64,000 nt of DNA from Vreelandella rituensis (GTDB taxonomy: Bacteria; Pseudomonadota; Gammaproteobacteria; Pseudomonadales; Halomonadaceae): NCBI RefSeq assembly GCF_003336665.1, contig NZ_QPIJ01000002.1:148977-212976 (forward strand), written 5' to 3'. Positions 19,341 to 28,155 of this stretch are shown one piece after another (positions within the stretch are counted from its first letter, which is position 1; each line of letters starts with the position of its first letter). The notes under the pieces are model-generated. The model searched no databases and had not been told where the DNA came from. It saw nothing but the letters and a program-made list of their open reading frames with translations. The position numbers were made by a program, and so were the translations under genes.

Positions 19341-19718
19341 CTAGATTGCTTGTCGCTTCGCTAAACGTTGCCCGCACCAAGCCGCTCCCAGCCACAGTAA
19401 AGGGCTACCCAGGGCGTAGATCACCGCCAGGAAGGCATCATCGCCTTGCCACAGCACGAAGACTTCCAGGCTGAACAACGAAAAGGTGGTGAAACCTCCG
19501 CAGAATCCCGCTACCAGAAAGGGCTGCCAGCGGGCCAGCAAGCCTTGTCTGTGAGCCGCAGCGGTGACCACGCCGGCAATCAAGGCCGACCCGAGTAGAT
19601 TGACGCCCAGAGTGCCCCAAGGGAAATAAGCACCGAACAGATTCAGGGACACGATGCTTACCAGATAGCGACTCGCCGTTCCCAGGGCGCTACCCAGCCC
19701 AGCGGCAAGATAAATCAT
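19341..19718 (-). CDS. crcB: Fluoride ion channel CrcB/Fluc, first copy
   Basis: A 125-residue four-helix membrane protein. It shows [13 protein letters not shown] (pore asparagine) and [15 protein letters not shown], with the glycine/threonine sodium site and both phenylalanines of the fluoride track. Fluc proteins are antiparallel dimers that leak fluoride out of the cell. Homology starts at MIYLAAGLG; an ATG 18 codons upstream that overlaps the second crcB gene (19772) is an alternative. Confidence 0.9.
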   Translation of the reverse strand: MIYLAAGLGSALGTASRYLVSIVSLNLFGAYFPWGTLGVNLLGSALIAGVVTAAAHRQGLLARWQPFLVAGFCGGFTTFSLFSLEVFVLWQGDDAFLAVIYALGSPLLWLGAAWCGQRLAKRQAI

Positions 19719-19765
19719 CGCCTCTCGACGACGCCTCAGGGAAGTAGCCGTCACCGAAGTAGTTG

Positions 19766-20161
19766 TCACCATAAAGCACGCCCCAACCAGAATCCCAGCG
19801 CCAGCAACATCAATCCTCCCAGGCAGGTCCCCCCCATATTGAAGATAGCCGCCTGATGCCTGCCACTTTGCCATAGACTCAGTGTTTGCAGGCTTAATGA
19901 AGATACCGTGGAATAGCCTCCCAGCAAGCCGGTGACCAACATATACCACACAAGGCTCCGGGCACTGAGATCAGGCGCCAGCAGCATCCCCGCCACTAGC
20001 CCGATCGCGGCGGCTGCGGATAGGTTGACGGCCAGGGTGCCCCAGGGAAAGCGGCTGCCCATCAGGCGGGCCAGTGCATTGGAAACCGCCAGGCGCAACA
20101 TGCCGCCCAGTGCGCCCCCTATCATGATCATACCCAGCCATTGCCAGTTGATCCCCACCAT
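19766..20161 (-). CDS. crcB: Fluoride ion channel CrcB/Fluc, second, divergent copy
   Basis: A 131-residue four-helix membrane protein. The pore motif FPWGTLAVNLSAA is kept, but the block corresponding to TTFSLFS in its neighbour reads GLLGGYSTVSSLS, so both track phenylalanines are replaced by Val and Leu. The two genes overlap or abut, which suggests a heterodimeric channel in which each subunit contributes a different pore face. That pairing is inference from tandem order. Confidence 0.85.
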   Translation of the reverse strand: MVGINWQWLGMIMIGGALGGMLRLAVSNALARLMGSRFPWGTLAVNLSAAAAIGLVAGMLLAPDLSARSLVWYMLVTGLLGGYSTVSSLSLQTLSLWQSGRHQAAIFNMGGTCLGGLMLLALGFWLGRALW

Positions 20162-20220
20162 TGCCTCCTCGTGCTACATTGCGCTGGAATCGATGAATGG
20201 GCCTTGAACGGATCGACGCC

Positions 20221-21075
20221 ATGACCTTGCCGATATACCTCGGCCTACCCATGTGGGCCAACGCCGACTGGCTGGGCAGCCTGTATCCACCCCACGCAGG
20301 GCGTGAGCTCCTGCATGATTACGCAAAGGTGTTTTCCAGCGTAGAAGGCAATACTACCTTTTATAGCGGCGCGCCACGAAGTGACATCGTAGCGACTTGG
20401 GCGCGGCAGGTCCCCCCTCACTTTCGCTTCTGTTTCAAGCTGCCCGCCTCGATTACGCATGAGCAACGCCTGACTCGCCTGGAAGATGCCTGGGCGTTCT
20501 TGCATGCCCTCGCCCCGCTGCATGCACGCCTGGGTCCCACGATGGTGCAATTACCTCGGGATTTCGGATCCCGAGAGCTACCCAAGCTGAAGGCATTGCT
20601 GGCAGGTTGGCCGCGTGACTTACCCTGCGCCGTGGAAGTACGCCACCCCGAGTTTTTCCACAAGGGAGAGGCTGAAAAAGCCCTCAACCGATTGTTGATA
20701 ACTTATCGGGCCAATCGGGTAATGCTGGACGTTCGCCCCTTGTTCTCCACGCCGGCTCATGGTCATTCCGGCCTGGCCAAAGCGCAGCAAGAAAAACCCA
20801 AACTCCCATTACACGTGCTTTCCACAGGAGATTCTCCGGTAATTCGGTTTATTGGCCATATTGACAAATTAATCAATAAGCGTTATTTCGCGCCTTGGGA
20901 AAAACGCCTGAACCTGTGGATAAGTCAGGGGAAAACCGTTTTCTTATTTGTGCATACCCCAGACAACCGGGAAGCTCCCGAGATGGCACGTAGCCTCTAC
21001 AAGCCACTGGCCAAGGACTCATATCTACCCGAATTGCCTCCTTTTGCTGGTGAACAGCAAACCCGGCTGTTTTAA
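20221..21075 (+). CDS. DUF72 family protein
   Basis: A 284-residue TIM-barrel-like protein of the DUF72 (YecE) family. Recognisable blocks are YLGLPMWANADW at the N-terminus, YAKVFSSVEGNTTFY, FRFCFKLPASITH and CAVEVRHPEFF. The activity of the family is unknown. It may start at 20197 instead. It is divergent from the crcB pair and has no operon partners. Confidence 0.85.
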   Translation: MTLPIYLGLPMWANADWLGSLYPPHAGRELLHDYAKVFSSVEGNTTFYSGAPRSDIVATWARQVPPHFRFCFKLPASITHEQRLTRLEDAWAFLHALAPLHARLGPTMVQLPRDFGSRELPKLKALLAGWPRDLPCAVEVRHPEFFHKGEAEKALNRLLITYRANRVMLDVRPLFSTPAHGHSGLAKAQQEKPKLPLHVLSTGDSPVIRFIGHIDKLINKRYFAPWEKRLNLWISQGKTVFLFVHTPDNREAPEMARSLYKPLAKDSYLPELPPFAGEQQTRLF

Positions 21076-21226
21076 GTTAACTTTTCAGGCCGCTTCGCTG
21101 GCATACACCGCTTTGATCGGATAAATTGCCTTCACTTCGGAAAGTAATATCAATTTATGACGTTCCGAACCGTTGTTTTCCTCGCAGCGCTTTATCGCGC
21201 TGGCCCGAGGTACGCAATTCACTATC

Positions 21227-21286
21227 CAGCTAAAAACTATCCAACTAAAAACTACCTAGCTAAACACTATCTAGCTAAAAACCATC
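21227..21286 (+). repeat. Imperfect 15-bp tandem repeat, four copies, before the NSS gene
   Basis: Units CAGCTAAAAACTATC, CAACTAAAAACTACC, TAGCTAAACACTATC and TAGCTAAAAACCATC are adjacent. A partial fifth runs into the AAAGGTG ribosome-binding region of the gene starting at 21308. Confidence 0.9.
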
Positions 21287-21307
21287 CAGCTAACAAAAAG
21301 GTGATGT

Positions 21308-22651
21308 ATGGCAAAGCTTGCACATGCGCAATGGTCATCCAGGATGACCTTTGTGCTAGCCGCTGCCGGCTCGGCGGTCGGCCTGGGCAATATCTGGCGT
21401 TTTTCTTACATGGTGGGCGACAACGGCGGCGCAGCGTTCGTGCTGATCTACCTGGCGTGTGTGGCACTGGTCGGTTTACCGGTGCTGGTTGCCGAATGGA
21501 TGATCGGGCGGCGGGGGCAGAAAAACCCGATCAATTCGATGGCTGAGCTAGCCAGTAAGCACGGCAAGTCGCCGGCCTGGGCGCTGGTGGGTATCAGCGG
21601 TGTACTGGCCGCATTCTTGATACTCTCGTTCTACAGCGTGATTGGCGGCTGGTCGCTCAACTACACGCTCGGCACGGTCATCGGCACCTTCAACGGCCAG
21701 GACGCCGACAGCATCAGCGACTTGTTCGGCAGCATGCTGGCAAGTCCCGGTACCTTGCTGTTGTGGCACACTGCTTTCATGCTGCTGGTGATCGGGATTG
21801 TAGCGCGTGGCGTGACCAAGGGGCTGGAAAGTGCGGCACGCTCGATGATGCCCGCCTTGGTTGTGCTGATGTTGGTACTGGTGGGTTATGGGGTGGCTAG
21901 CGGTCACTTCGGCGAAGCGCTGGCCTTCATGTTCCGCCCCGATTGGAGTGCGGTGAATGGCGGCGTCGTATTGGCCGCGATGGGCCAGGCATTTTTCACC
22001 CTGTCGTTGGGCATGGGCATCATGATGGCCTATGGCTCCTACCTGGGAGAAGACGTCAATCTGATCAGCACAGCGCGTACCGTGATCATTCTGGATACCG
22101 GTATCGCCCTGCTTGCGGGCCTGGCCATCTTCCCCATCGTGTTTGCCAATGGCCTGAGTGCCGGCGAAGGCCCCGGGTTGATCTTCGTCACCCTGCCGCT
22201 AGCCTTCGGCAACATGGCGGGAGGCACCCTGCTCGGCCTGATGTTCTTCCTGCTGCTTACCTTCGCTGCCCTAACTTCGGCTATTTCGCTGCTTGAGCCG
22301 GTAGTGGAAATGATGGAAGAGCGCACTTCCCTGCCACGTGTCAGCGCCACATTGGTCAGCGGCGTTGCGGTATGGATGCTGGGAGTTGCAGCCCTGTTGT
22401 CGTTCAATGTGTGGGCGGACTTCCAGATCATCGGGCTAAATATCTTCGATCTTCTGGACACTTTCACCAGCAAGATATTGCTGCCGCTGACCGGCCTGGG
22501 TGCCATCGTCTTCGTCGCCTGGTGTCTCAAGCGTGAAAGTGTAGAAACCGAACTGGGGCTGTCCGCCACCGGTATCAGCTTGTGGAATATCGTGGCACGT
22601 ATCATTGCGCCAATCGGCGTGATCATCGTGTTTGTCGCCGGGCTTATCTAA
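21308..22651 (+). CDS. Sodium-dependent transporter, NSS (SNF) family
   Basis: A 447-residue membrane protein with about 11-12 helices. Helix 1 carries the sodium/substrate motif GSAVGLGNIWRFSY, followed by NGGAAFVLIY. It is a bacterial NSS symporter of the LeuT/MhsT class, which usually imports amino acids; the substrate cannot be told from sequence. Length is short relative to 12-helix animal members, typical for bacteria. It stands alone and is followed by a terminator. Confidence 0.9.
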   Translation: MAKLAHAQWSSRMTFVLAAAGSAVGLGNIWRFSYMVGDNGGAAFVLIYLACVALVGLPVLVAEWMIGRRGQKNPINSMAELASKHGKSPAWALVGISGVLAAFLILSFYSVIGGWSLNYTLGTVIGTFNGQDADSISDLFGSMLASPGTLLLWHTAFMLLVIGIVARGVTKGLESAARSMMPALVVLMLVLVGYGVASGHFGEALAFMFRPDWSAVNGGVVLAAMGQAFFTLSLGMGIMMAYGSYLGEDVNLISTARTVIILDTGIALLAGLAIFPIVFANGLSAGEGPGLIFVTLPLAFGNMAGGTLLGLMFFLLLTFAALTSAISLLEPVVEMMEERTSLPRVSATLVSGVAVWMLGVAALLSFNVWADFQIIGLNIFDLLDTFTSKILLPLTGLGAIVFVAWCLKRESVETELGLSATGISLWNIVARIIAPIGVIIVFVAGLI

Positions 22652-22704
22652 CGCCCTCACAAGCTCTAACGCTAACTATCAGGTTAGTTATCGGGCGATA
22701 AAGG

Positions 22705-22734
22705 GCCTCGTCACTCAGCGGGCGAGGCACTTTT
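22705..22734 (+). terminator. Probable terminator after the NSS gene
   Basis: GCCTCGTC / GGCGAGGC stem with an 8-nt loop, then ACTTTT, about 55 bp past the stop. Confidence 0.6.
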
Positions 22735-22739
22735 CAATT

Positions 22740-22961
22740 TCAATGCAATTTGCTTTCCAGCGCATCTTCCTCTTCATCCGGTAAAAGCTCGATATCCCGT
22801 GAGAGTTTTTGAAATTCCCGATGCAATTCTATTCCTCGACGGGCGCGAAAATTGCGCTGTGCGGCGTGGCGCCGACGTTCAATATGTTCATCGAGCCCCA
22901 TGCTCATGAAGATATCCAGAAGCTCACTCTTGACTGAAGTTAACCGTTCGACGTTACGCAT
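22740..22961 (-). CDS. Small charged protein of unknown function
   Basis: A 73-residue soluble protein, highly charged (Arg/Glu-rich), probably all helical. ERRRHAAQRNFRARRGIELHRE is the basic core, shown here as two parts: an N-terminal MGLDEHIERRR and a C-terminal FQKLSRDIELLPDEEEDALE. The layout resembles small PA3496-type proteins of pseudomonads, but I am not sure of that link. It has its own upstream region and lies between a terminator and the flavoprotein gene. Confidence 0.55.
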   Translation of the reverse strand: MRNVERLTSVKSELLDIFMSMGLDEHIERRRHAAQRNFRARRGIELHREFQKLSRDIELLPDEEEDALESKLH

Positions 22962-23112
22962 AGCGTCGCTCCTCCAGATGCCTATCCCTGTATTCCCCTA
23001 TCTGCATAGCATCACTTACTGGTGATGCAGCGTGACACGTCATTTTTACTATAATCCAGTTGACGAAATGATGACGTTCTGGAAAGCAATATTCCCTCAA
23101 CGCTCGTTTTCG

Positions 23113-23163
23113 CTATTCGCCCTAACGTTCTATTCGTTATAACGTTCGGCTCATCATACCGTT
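23113..23163 (+). repeat. Imperfect 17-bp tandem repeat, three copies
   Basis: CTATTCGCCCTAACGTT, CTATTCGTTATAACGTT and CGGCTCATCATACCGTT lie end to end, about 55 bp before the flavoprotein start at 23220. Confidence 0.7.
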
Positions 23164-23219
23164 CAGCGGTTTTTCATATGCCGTCGTCAAGTAAATAACG
23201 TCACGCCAGAGGAAGCCAA

Positions 23220-24686
23220 ATGCAGCAACGAGACGTCGATATCGCCATCATCGGAGCCGGCAGCGCAGGATTGAGCGCTTGGCATGCCGCCAATAAATAC
23301 ACGGATAACGTGGTGCTGATTGAAGAAGGAGAATATGGCACTACCTGTGCCCGGGTAGGCTGCATGCCCTCCAAGTTACTGATCGCCGCTGCTGAAAGGG
23401 CGCATCAGGTGCGTGATGCGGCAGGATTCGGCGTAGAGGTGGAAAACGTAACGATCGATGGCTGCGCGGTGATGGCGCGCGTCAAGCATGAGCGTGACGG
23501 CTTTGTGGATAGCGTCCTGACGTCCATGCAACGCATTGATGAAGTCAAGCGCCTGGAAGGTCATGCCCGGTTTATCGACGCCCATACCCTGGCCGTCGGT
23601 GAACATAGCCGGGTACGGGCGCGTAACATCATCATCGCTACCGGCTCACGCCCTACCTGGCCCGGCATCTTCGAAGGCGCAGGAGACCGGCTGATCGTTA
23701 ACGATGATATCTTCGACTGGGACGACCTGCCGGAATCGGTGGCGGTGTTCGGCCCGGGTATCATCGGGCTGGAGTTGGGTCAGGCCCTGCATCGGCTGGG
23801 TGTGCGAATACGCATGTTCGGCATCGGCGGTAGCCTGGGGCCGTTTCAGGACGCCACCCTGCGCGACTACGCCGACCAGACCTTCAAGGCGGAGTTTTAT
23901 CTCGACCCGGATGCCGAGGTGGAAAGCATCGAACGCGAAGGCGACCAGGTCGTGGTGACCTTTCTTGAGCGCGATACCGGTCAACGCCTGACCGAGCACT
24001 TCGACTACTTGCTGGCCGCTACCGGTCGACGCCCTAACGTCGATAAGCTTGCGCTGGAAAATGCCGGGCTGACACTCGACGACAAGGGAATCCCCAGCTT
24101 CAATCGATTCACCCTGCAATGCCTGGATGCCAGCGGTGAGCCAAGTCACGTCTTCATTGCAGGCGATGCCGACCAGGAACTTCCTCTTTTGCATGAAGCC
24201 ATCAATGAAGGACGTATCGCGGGCGATAATGCCGGACGCTACCCGGACTGCCGAGTCACTCAACGCAATGTGGCGTTGGCTATCGTCTTCACCGATCCCC
24301 AGATAGCCACGCTAGGCCCCAGCCGCGGGGAGCTGGAGCAGCGTTATGGCGGCCATGGCTGCCTTGCGGTGGGGGAAGTCACCTTCGACAAACAAGGCCG
24401 CGCGATAACCATTCGCGAAAATCAGGGCATGCTGCGTCTTTATGCAGAGCATGGCAGCGGCCAGTTTCTGGGCGCGGAACTGTTCGGCCCGCGGATCGAA
24501 CATATGGCGCACCTGCTGGCGTGGGCGCTGGAACAGAAACTTTCCGTGAGCCGGATGCTCGAGATGCCCTTTTATCACCCGGTATTGGAAGAGGGCTTGC
24601 GTAGCGCCCTGCATGACCTCAACGCCAAGCTGCGCAAAGGGCCGGGAATCATCGAGCACTGCATGGAGTGCGGGCCGGGAGACTGA
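23220..24686 (+). CDS. Dihydrolipoamide dehydrogenase-like flavoprotein
   Basis: A 488-residue class I pyridine nucleotide-disulfide oxidoreductase. It has the FAD Rossmann motif AIIGAGSAGLSA, the redox disulfide GTTCARVGCMPSK, a second nucleotide-binding motif (VFGPGIIGLELGQAL), the FAD motif VFIAGDAD and the HPVLEEGL catalytic-base region. It is not next to any 2-oxo acid dehydrogenase genes, so the substrate is uncertain. The C-terminus ends in an extra CxxC (HCMECGPGD), which is unusual for lipoamide dehydrogenase. Confidence 0.85.
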   Translation: MQQRDVDIAIIGAGSAGLSAWHAANKYTDNVVLIEEGEYGTTCARVGCMPSKLLIAAAERAHQVRDAAGFGVEVENVTIDGCAVMARVKHERDGFVDSVLTSMQRIDEVKRLEGHARFIDAHTLAVGEHSRVRARNIIIATGSRPTWPGIFEGAGDRLIVNDDIFDWDDLPESVAVFGPGIIGLELGQALHRLGVRIRMFGIGGSLGPFQDATLRDYADQTFKAEFYLDPDAEVESIEREGDQVVVTFLERDTGQRLTEHFDYLLAATGRRPNVDKLALENAGLTLDDKGIPSFNRFTLQCLDASGEPSHVFIAGDADQELPLLHEAINEGRIAGDNAGRYPDCRVTQRNVALAIVFTDPQIATLGPSRGELEQRYGGHGCLAVGEVTFDKQGRAITIRENQGMLRLYAEHGSGQFLGAELFGPRIEHMAHLLAWALEQKLSVSRMLEMPFYHPVLEEGLRSALHDLNAKLRKGPGIIEHCMECGPGD

Positions 24687-24886
24687 GCGATAGCAGCACA
24701 TCACCGCCCGACAGCCGCTATCCGCTAGAACTGCTCACGGCGACGCTCTCATGCACAGCGGCTGCCAATGTCGCTGTCGCCTGGGTGTCGCCACTTTCCC
24801 TGCCCATTTCGTCTATCAGTCAGGCATACTGTGACGGGGCGCCGATTGACCGGCGTCGCTTATGTATCATTACCGAGGAGCTGAAC

Positions 24887-25741
24887 GTGAGTCGCGCCCT
24901 GTTCGATGAATTGAGACGCCGCATGGAGCACTTTCGCCGCTCCGAGCAGAAGGTGGCACGCTTCGTGCTGCGCAACCCCGAAGAAGTTATCCACATGCGG
25001 ATTGTCGACCTGGCCACTGAGGCCAAGGTCAGCGAACCCACGGTGGTGCGCTTTTGCCGAGCATTGGGTTGCAATGGTTTTCAGGACTTCAAGCTGCAAC
25101 TGGCCCAGATGCTGGCCACCGGCAGCCAGTTCGCCCAATTCTCGATGAACGATAGCGACTCGGTGGCGGAATTCTCCTACAGTATTTTCGACTCCACCGT
25201 GGGCACCCTGCTTTCCGTGCGTGACCGCCTGGACAACGATGCCCTGGGGCGTGCGGTCAATGCACTGGCCATGGCCAACCGCGTTGAATTCTACGGTTTC
25301 GGCGCCTCGGGCGCAGTGGCCTTCGATGCCCAGCACAAGTTTTTTCGGCTGCAGATTTCCACGTCCGCCTACGCTGACCCGCATATGCAGAACATGTCGG
25401 CGGTGACCCTCAAGGAAGGCGATGTGGTGGTGGCAATTTCCCAGACCGGGCGCACCAAGGCACTGGTCGCCAGTGTCCGCCTGGCCCGGGAAGCGGGTGC
25501 CACGGTGATCGGCCTGTGCCCCAGTGGCTCGCCGTTGTCTGAGGAAGTCAGCCTGCCGCTGTATATCGACGTCCACGAAGACACGGAAATCTATACCCCC
25601 ATGAGTTCACGCATCGCTCATCTGGTATTGATCGACGTGCTCGCCGTGGGGGTGGCCAAGACACGCGGACCCAAGCTGGCGCAACAGCTCAAGGCGGTAA
25701 AGAAAAGCCTCACCCCGCTGCGCTTTCCCGAGGAAGGATAA
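24887..25741 (+). CDS. hexR: HexR-type transcriptional regulator (RpiR family)
   Basis: A 284-residue regulator with an N-terminal HTH_6 domain (KVSEPTVVRFCRALGCNGFQDFKLQLAQ, of which EPTVVRFCRALG is the core) and a C-terminal SIS sugar-phosphate domain (VEFYGFGASGAVAFDAQHKFF, VVAISQTGRTK). In pseudomonads HexR senses KDPG and represses Entner-Doudoroff and glucose genes. No such genes lie nearby. The start is GTG with GAGGAG 6 nt upstream; the frame continues 73 codons further up without similarity. Confidence 0.85.
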   Translation: MSRALFDELRRRMEHFRRSEQKVARFVLRNPEEVIHMRIVDLATEAKVSEPTVVRFCRALGCNGFQDFKLQLAQMLATGSQFAQFSMNDSDSVAEFSYSIFDSTVGTLLSVRDRLDNDALGRAVNALAMANRVEFYGFGASGAVAFDAQHKFFRLQISTSAYADPHMQNMSAVTLKEGDVVVAISQTGRTKALVASVRLAREAGATVIGLCPSGSPLSEEVSLPLYIDVHEDTEIYTPMSSRIAHLVLIDVLAVGVAKTRGPKLAQQLKAVKKSLTPLRFPEEG

Positions 25742-25761
25742 GCACCAAGACGCCATGGTCT

Positions 25762-25809
25762 CTGTGCTAGGCCATGTCTGTGCTAAACCGTAACTGTGCT
25801 AAACTTGGC
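25762..25809 (+). repeat. Imperfect 16-bp tandem repeat, three copies, before uvrD
   Basis: CTGTGCTAGGCCATGT, CTGTGCTAAACCGTAA and CTGTGCTAAACTTGGC lie end to end, ending 28 bp before the chosen uvrD start. Confidence 0.8.
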
Positions 25810-25837
25810 GCCCATTTTCGACCCGGCAGCGGCCTGT

Positions 25838-28039
25838 ATGGAAGACGTCACGGCGATTCTTGATTCCTTGAACCCCGACCAGCGCGAGGCGGTCAGCGCC
25901 CCCCAGGGCAACCTTCTGGTGCTGGCCGGGGCAGGCTCGGGCAAGACCCGGGTGCTGGTGCATCGCATTGCCTGGTTGATGCAGGCCGAAGGCCTTTCGC
26001 CTTATGCGTTGCTGGCGGTGACCTTCACCAACAAGGCCGCCCGCGAGATGCGCACCCGCCTGGAAGTGCTTCTCGGCATATCCCTGCGCCATGTATGGGT
26101 GGGCACCTTTCACTCCATCGCCCATCGCTTTTTGCGCACTCACTGGCAGGCGGCACGTCTGCCGCAAAATTTTCAGATCATCGATTCCGACGACCAGCTA
26201 CGTCTGGTCAAGCGGCTGCTCAAGGATTATTCGATCGATGTGGAGAACTTTCCGCCACGCCAGGTGCAGTCGTTCATTTCCGGCTGCAAGGAAGAAGGCC
26301 TGCGCGCCCAACAGGTGGACGTTCACGGCGATGCCTATCTGGGTCAGATGGTCGAATTGTACGAACGCTACCAGCTGACCTGTGAGCGGGGTGGGCTGGT
26401 CGATTTCGGTGAACTTCTGCTGCGAAGCCTGGAGCTGCTGCGCGATAACCCTACGCTTCTGGCCCACTACCGCGAACGTTTCGGCCATGTACTGGTAGAC
26501 GAGTTTCAGGACACCAATACCCTGCAGTACGCCTGGCTCAAGTTGCTTACCGGCCAACAGACGCCGATGACGGTGGTGGGCGACGACGACCAGTCGATCT
26601 ACGGCTGGCGCGGCGCTAAGGTAGAAAACATCCGCCGCTTCGAGCAGGAGTTTCCCGGCACCCATACCGTGCGTCTGGAACAGAATTACCGCTCCACCAG
26701 CGCGATTCTCGATGCCGCCAATGCCCTGATCAGCCACAACAGTGAACGCATGGGCAAGAAGCTGTGGACCGAAGGCGCCCAGGGCGAGCCGATTTCGATC
26801 TATGCCGGTTTCAATGACCTGGAAGAAGCGCGTTTCATCGTCGAGACAATCAAGGAAAAAGTCGCCGAAGGTTTCCTGCGCCGCGAGATAGCCATTCTCT
26901 ACCGCTCCAACGCCCAGTCTCGCCTGCTGGAGGAAAGCCTGATCCGCCAAGGGGTGCCTTATCGCATCTATGGCGGCCACCGTTTCTACGAGCGCCTGGA
27001 GATCAAGAACGCCCTGGCGTACCTGCGCCTGTTGCTCAACCGCGACGACGACGCCTCGCTCGAGCGGGTGATCAACGTACCCACCCGTGGCATAGGCACA
27101 CGCACGGTGGAAATCCTGCGCTTTCGTGCACGCACGGAAAATGTCTCGTTATGGCAGGCGCTGCACGATGCCTTGGCTGACGCCAAACTCAAGGGCCGCG
27201 CCGCCAATGCCATCCAGGCCTTCGCCAACCTGATCGAGCGCCTGGACAACGACTGCGCGGGGCTTTCCCTGCATGAAATCATCGATCATGTGATCACCCA
27301 TACCGGCTTGATCGAACATCACAAGAGCGAGCGCGGCGAGAAAGGCCAGGCCCGGGTGGAAAACCTCGAAGAGCTGGTCACCGCCGGCCGGGCCTTCACC
27401 CAGGGCGATATCTTCGAACCGCCGGTGGCGGGGGAAGGCATGGCCGCCCTGGAAGCCTTCCTCTCTGAAGCGGCACTCAATGCCGGCGATCATGAAGCCG
27501 ATGAGTTCGAGGACAGTGTCCAGTTGATGACCCTGCATTCGGCGAAGGGCCTGGAGTTTCCGGTGGTGTTCATCGCCGGTGTCGAGGAAGGGTTATTTCC
27601 CCACAAGATGTCGCTGGAGGAGCCCGGGCGCCTCGAGGAGGAACGGCGCCTGTGTTACGTGGGAGTGACCCGCGCCATGCACAAGCTTTACCTGACCCAT
27701 GCCGAAACCCGTCGCCTGCACGGTAAGGAGATTTTTCCGCGTCCCTCGCGTTTTTTGCGCGAACTTCCCGAGCATCTGTTGGAGGAGGTGCGTCTGCGCG
27801 GCCAGATCTCTCGGCCGGTCACTGCCTCCCGCCCGTCGCCTTTTGCCCAGCAAGGTGTGGATGGCGGCGATGACTTGCCCAGCCTGCATGTAGGGCAACG
27901 GGTCAGCCACCCCCTGTTCGGGGAAGGCGTGATTCTCAATGCCGAGGGCGAAGGGGCGCGAGCGCGGGTGCATGTCAGCTTCGAAGGCGAGGGCGATAAG
28001 TGGCTGGTACTGGGTTTTGCCAAGCTGACGCCTCTTTGA
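25838..28039 (+). CDS. uvrD: DNA helicase II UvrD
   Basis: A 733-residue superfamily 1A helicase. Walker A is LAGAGSGKTRVL, motif Ia VTFTNKAAREM, motif II VDEFQDTN, motif III GDDDQSIYGWRG, motif IV LEQNYRS, motif V LMTLHSAKGLEFP and motif VI YVGVTRAM. It unwinds DNA from 3' to 5' in mismatch and nucleotide excision repair. MEDVTAILDSLNPDQREAV aligns with the Escherichia coli start; a GTG at 25796 is the alternative. A second SF1A helicase, rep, lies at 53931. Confidence 0.95.
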   Translation: MEDVTAILDSLNPDQREAVSAPQGNLLVLAGAGSGKTRVLVHRIAWLMQAEGLSPYALLAVTFTNKAAREMRTRLEVLLGISLRHVWVGTFHSIAHRFLRTHWQAARLPQNFQIIDSDDQLRLVKRLLKDYSIDVENFPPRQVQSFISGCKEEGLRAQQVDVHGDAYLGQMVELYERYQLTCERGGLVDFGELLLRSLELLRDNPTLLAHYRERFGHVLVDEFQDTNTLQYAWLKLLTGQQTPMTVVGDDDQSIYGWRGAKVENIRRFEQEFPGTHTVRLEQNYRSTSAILDAANALISHNSERMGKKLWTEGAQGEPISIYAGFNDLEEARFIVETIKEKVAEGFLRREIAILYRSNAQSRLLEESLIRQGVPYRIYGGHRFYERLEIKNALAYLRLLLNRDDDASLERVINVPTRGIGTRTVEILRFRARTENVSLWQALHDALADAKLKGRAANAIQAFANLIERLDNDCAGLSLHEIIDHVITHTGLIEHHKSERGEKGQARVENLEELVTAGRAFTQGDIFEPPVAGEGMAALEAFLSEAALNAGDHEADEFEDSVQLMTLHSAKGLEFPVVFIAGVEEGLFPHKMSLEEPGRLEEERRLCYVGVTRAMHKLYLTHAETRRLHGKEIFPRPSRFLRELPEHLLEEVRLRGQISRPVTASRPSPFAQQGVDGGDDLPSLHVGQRVSHPLFGEGVILNAEGEGARARVHVSFEGEGDKWLVLGFAKLTPL

Positions 28040-28155
28040 GTGGGGCAACCCGCTTGCCCGACAAAACCACCATGACGCATACTGACCGCCGGACATAGGC
28101 ATGACACCTTATGCATATGTATAAAAAATCAGACAATTTCCGGAGTCACTCTGCC

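Noticed and set aside
21157..21546. Small protein with YLAKHYLAKN-like repeats ahead of the NSS gene
   Set aside because: It is the 15-bp repeat read in one frame and then runs out of frame into the NSS gene; no ribosome-binding site.
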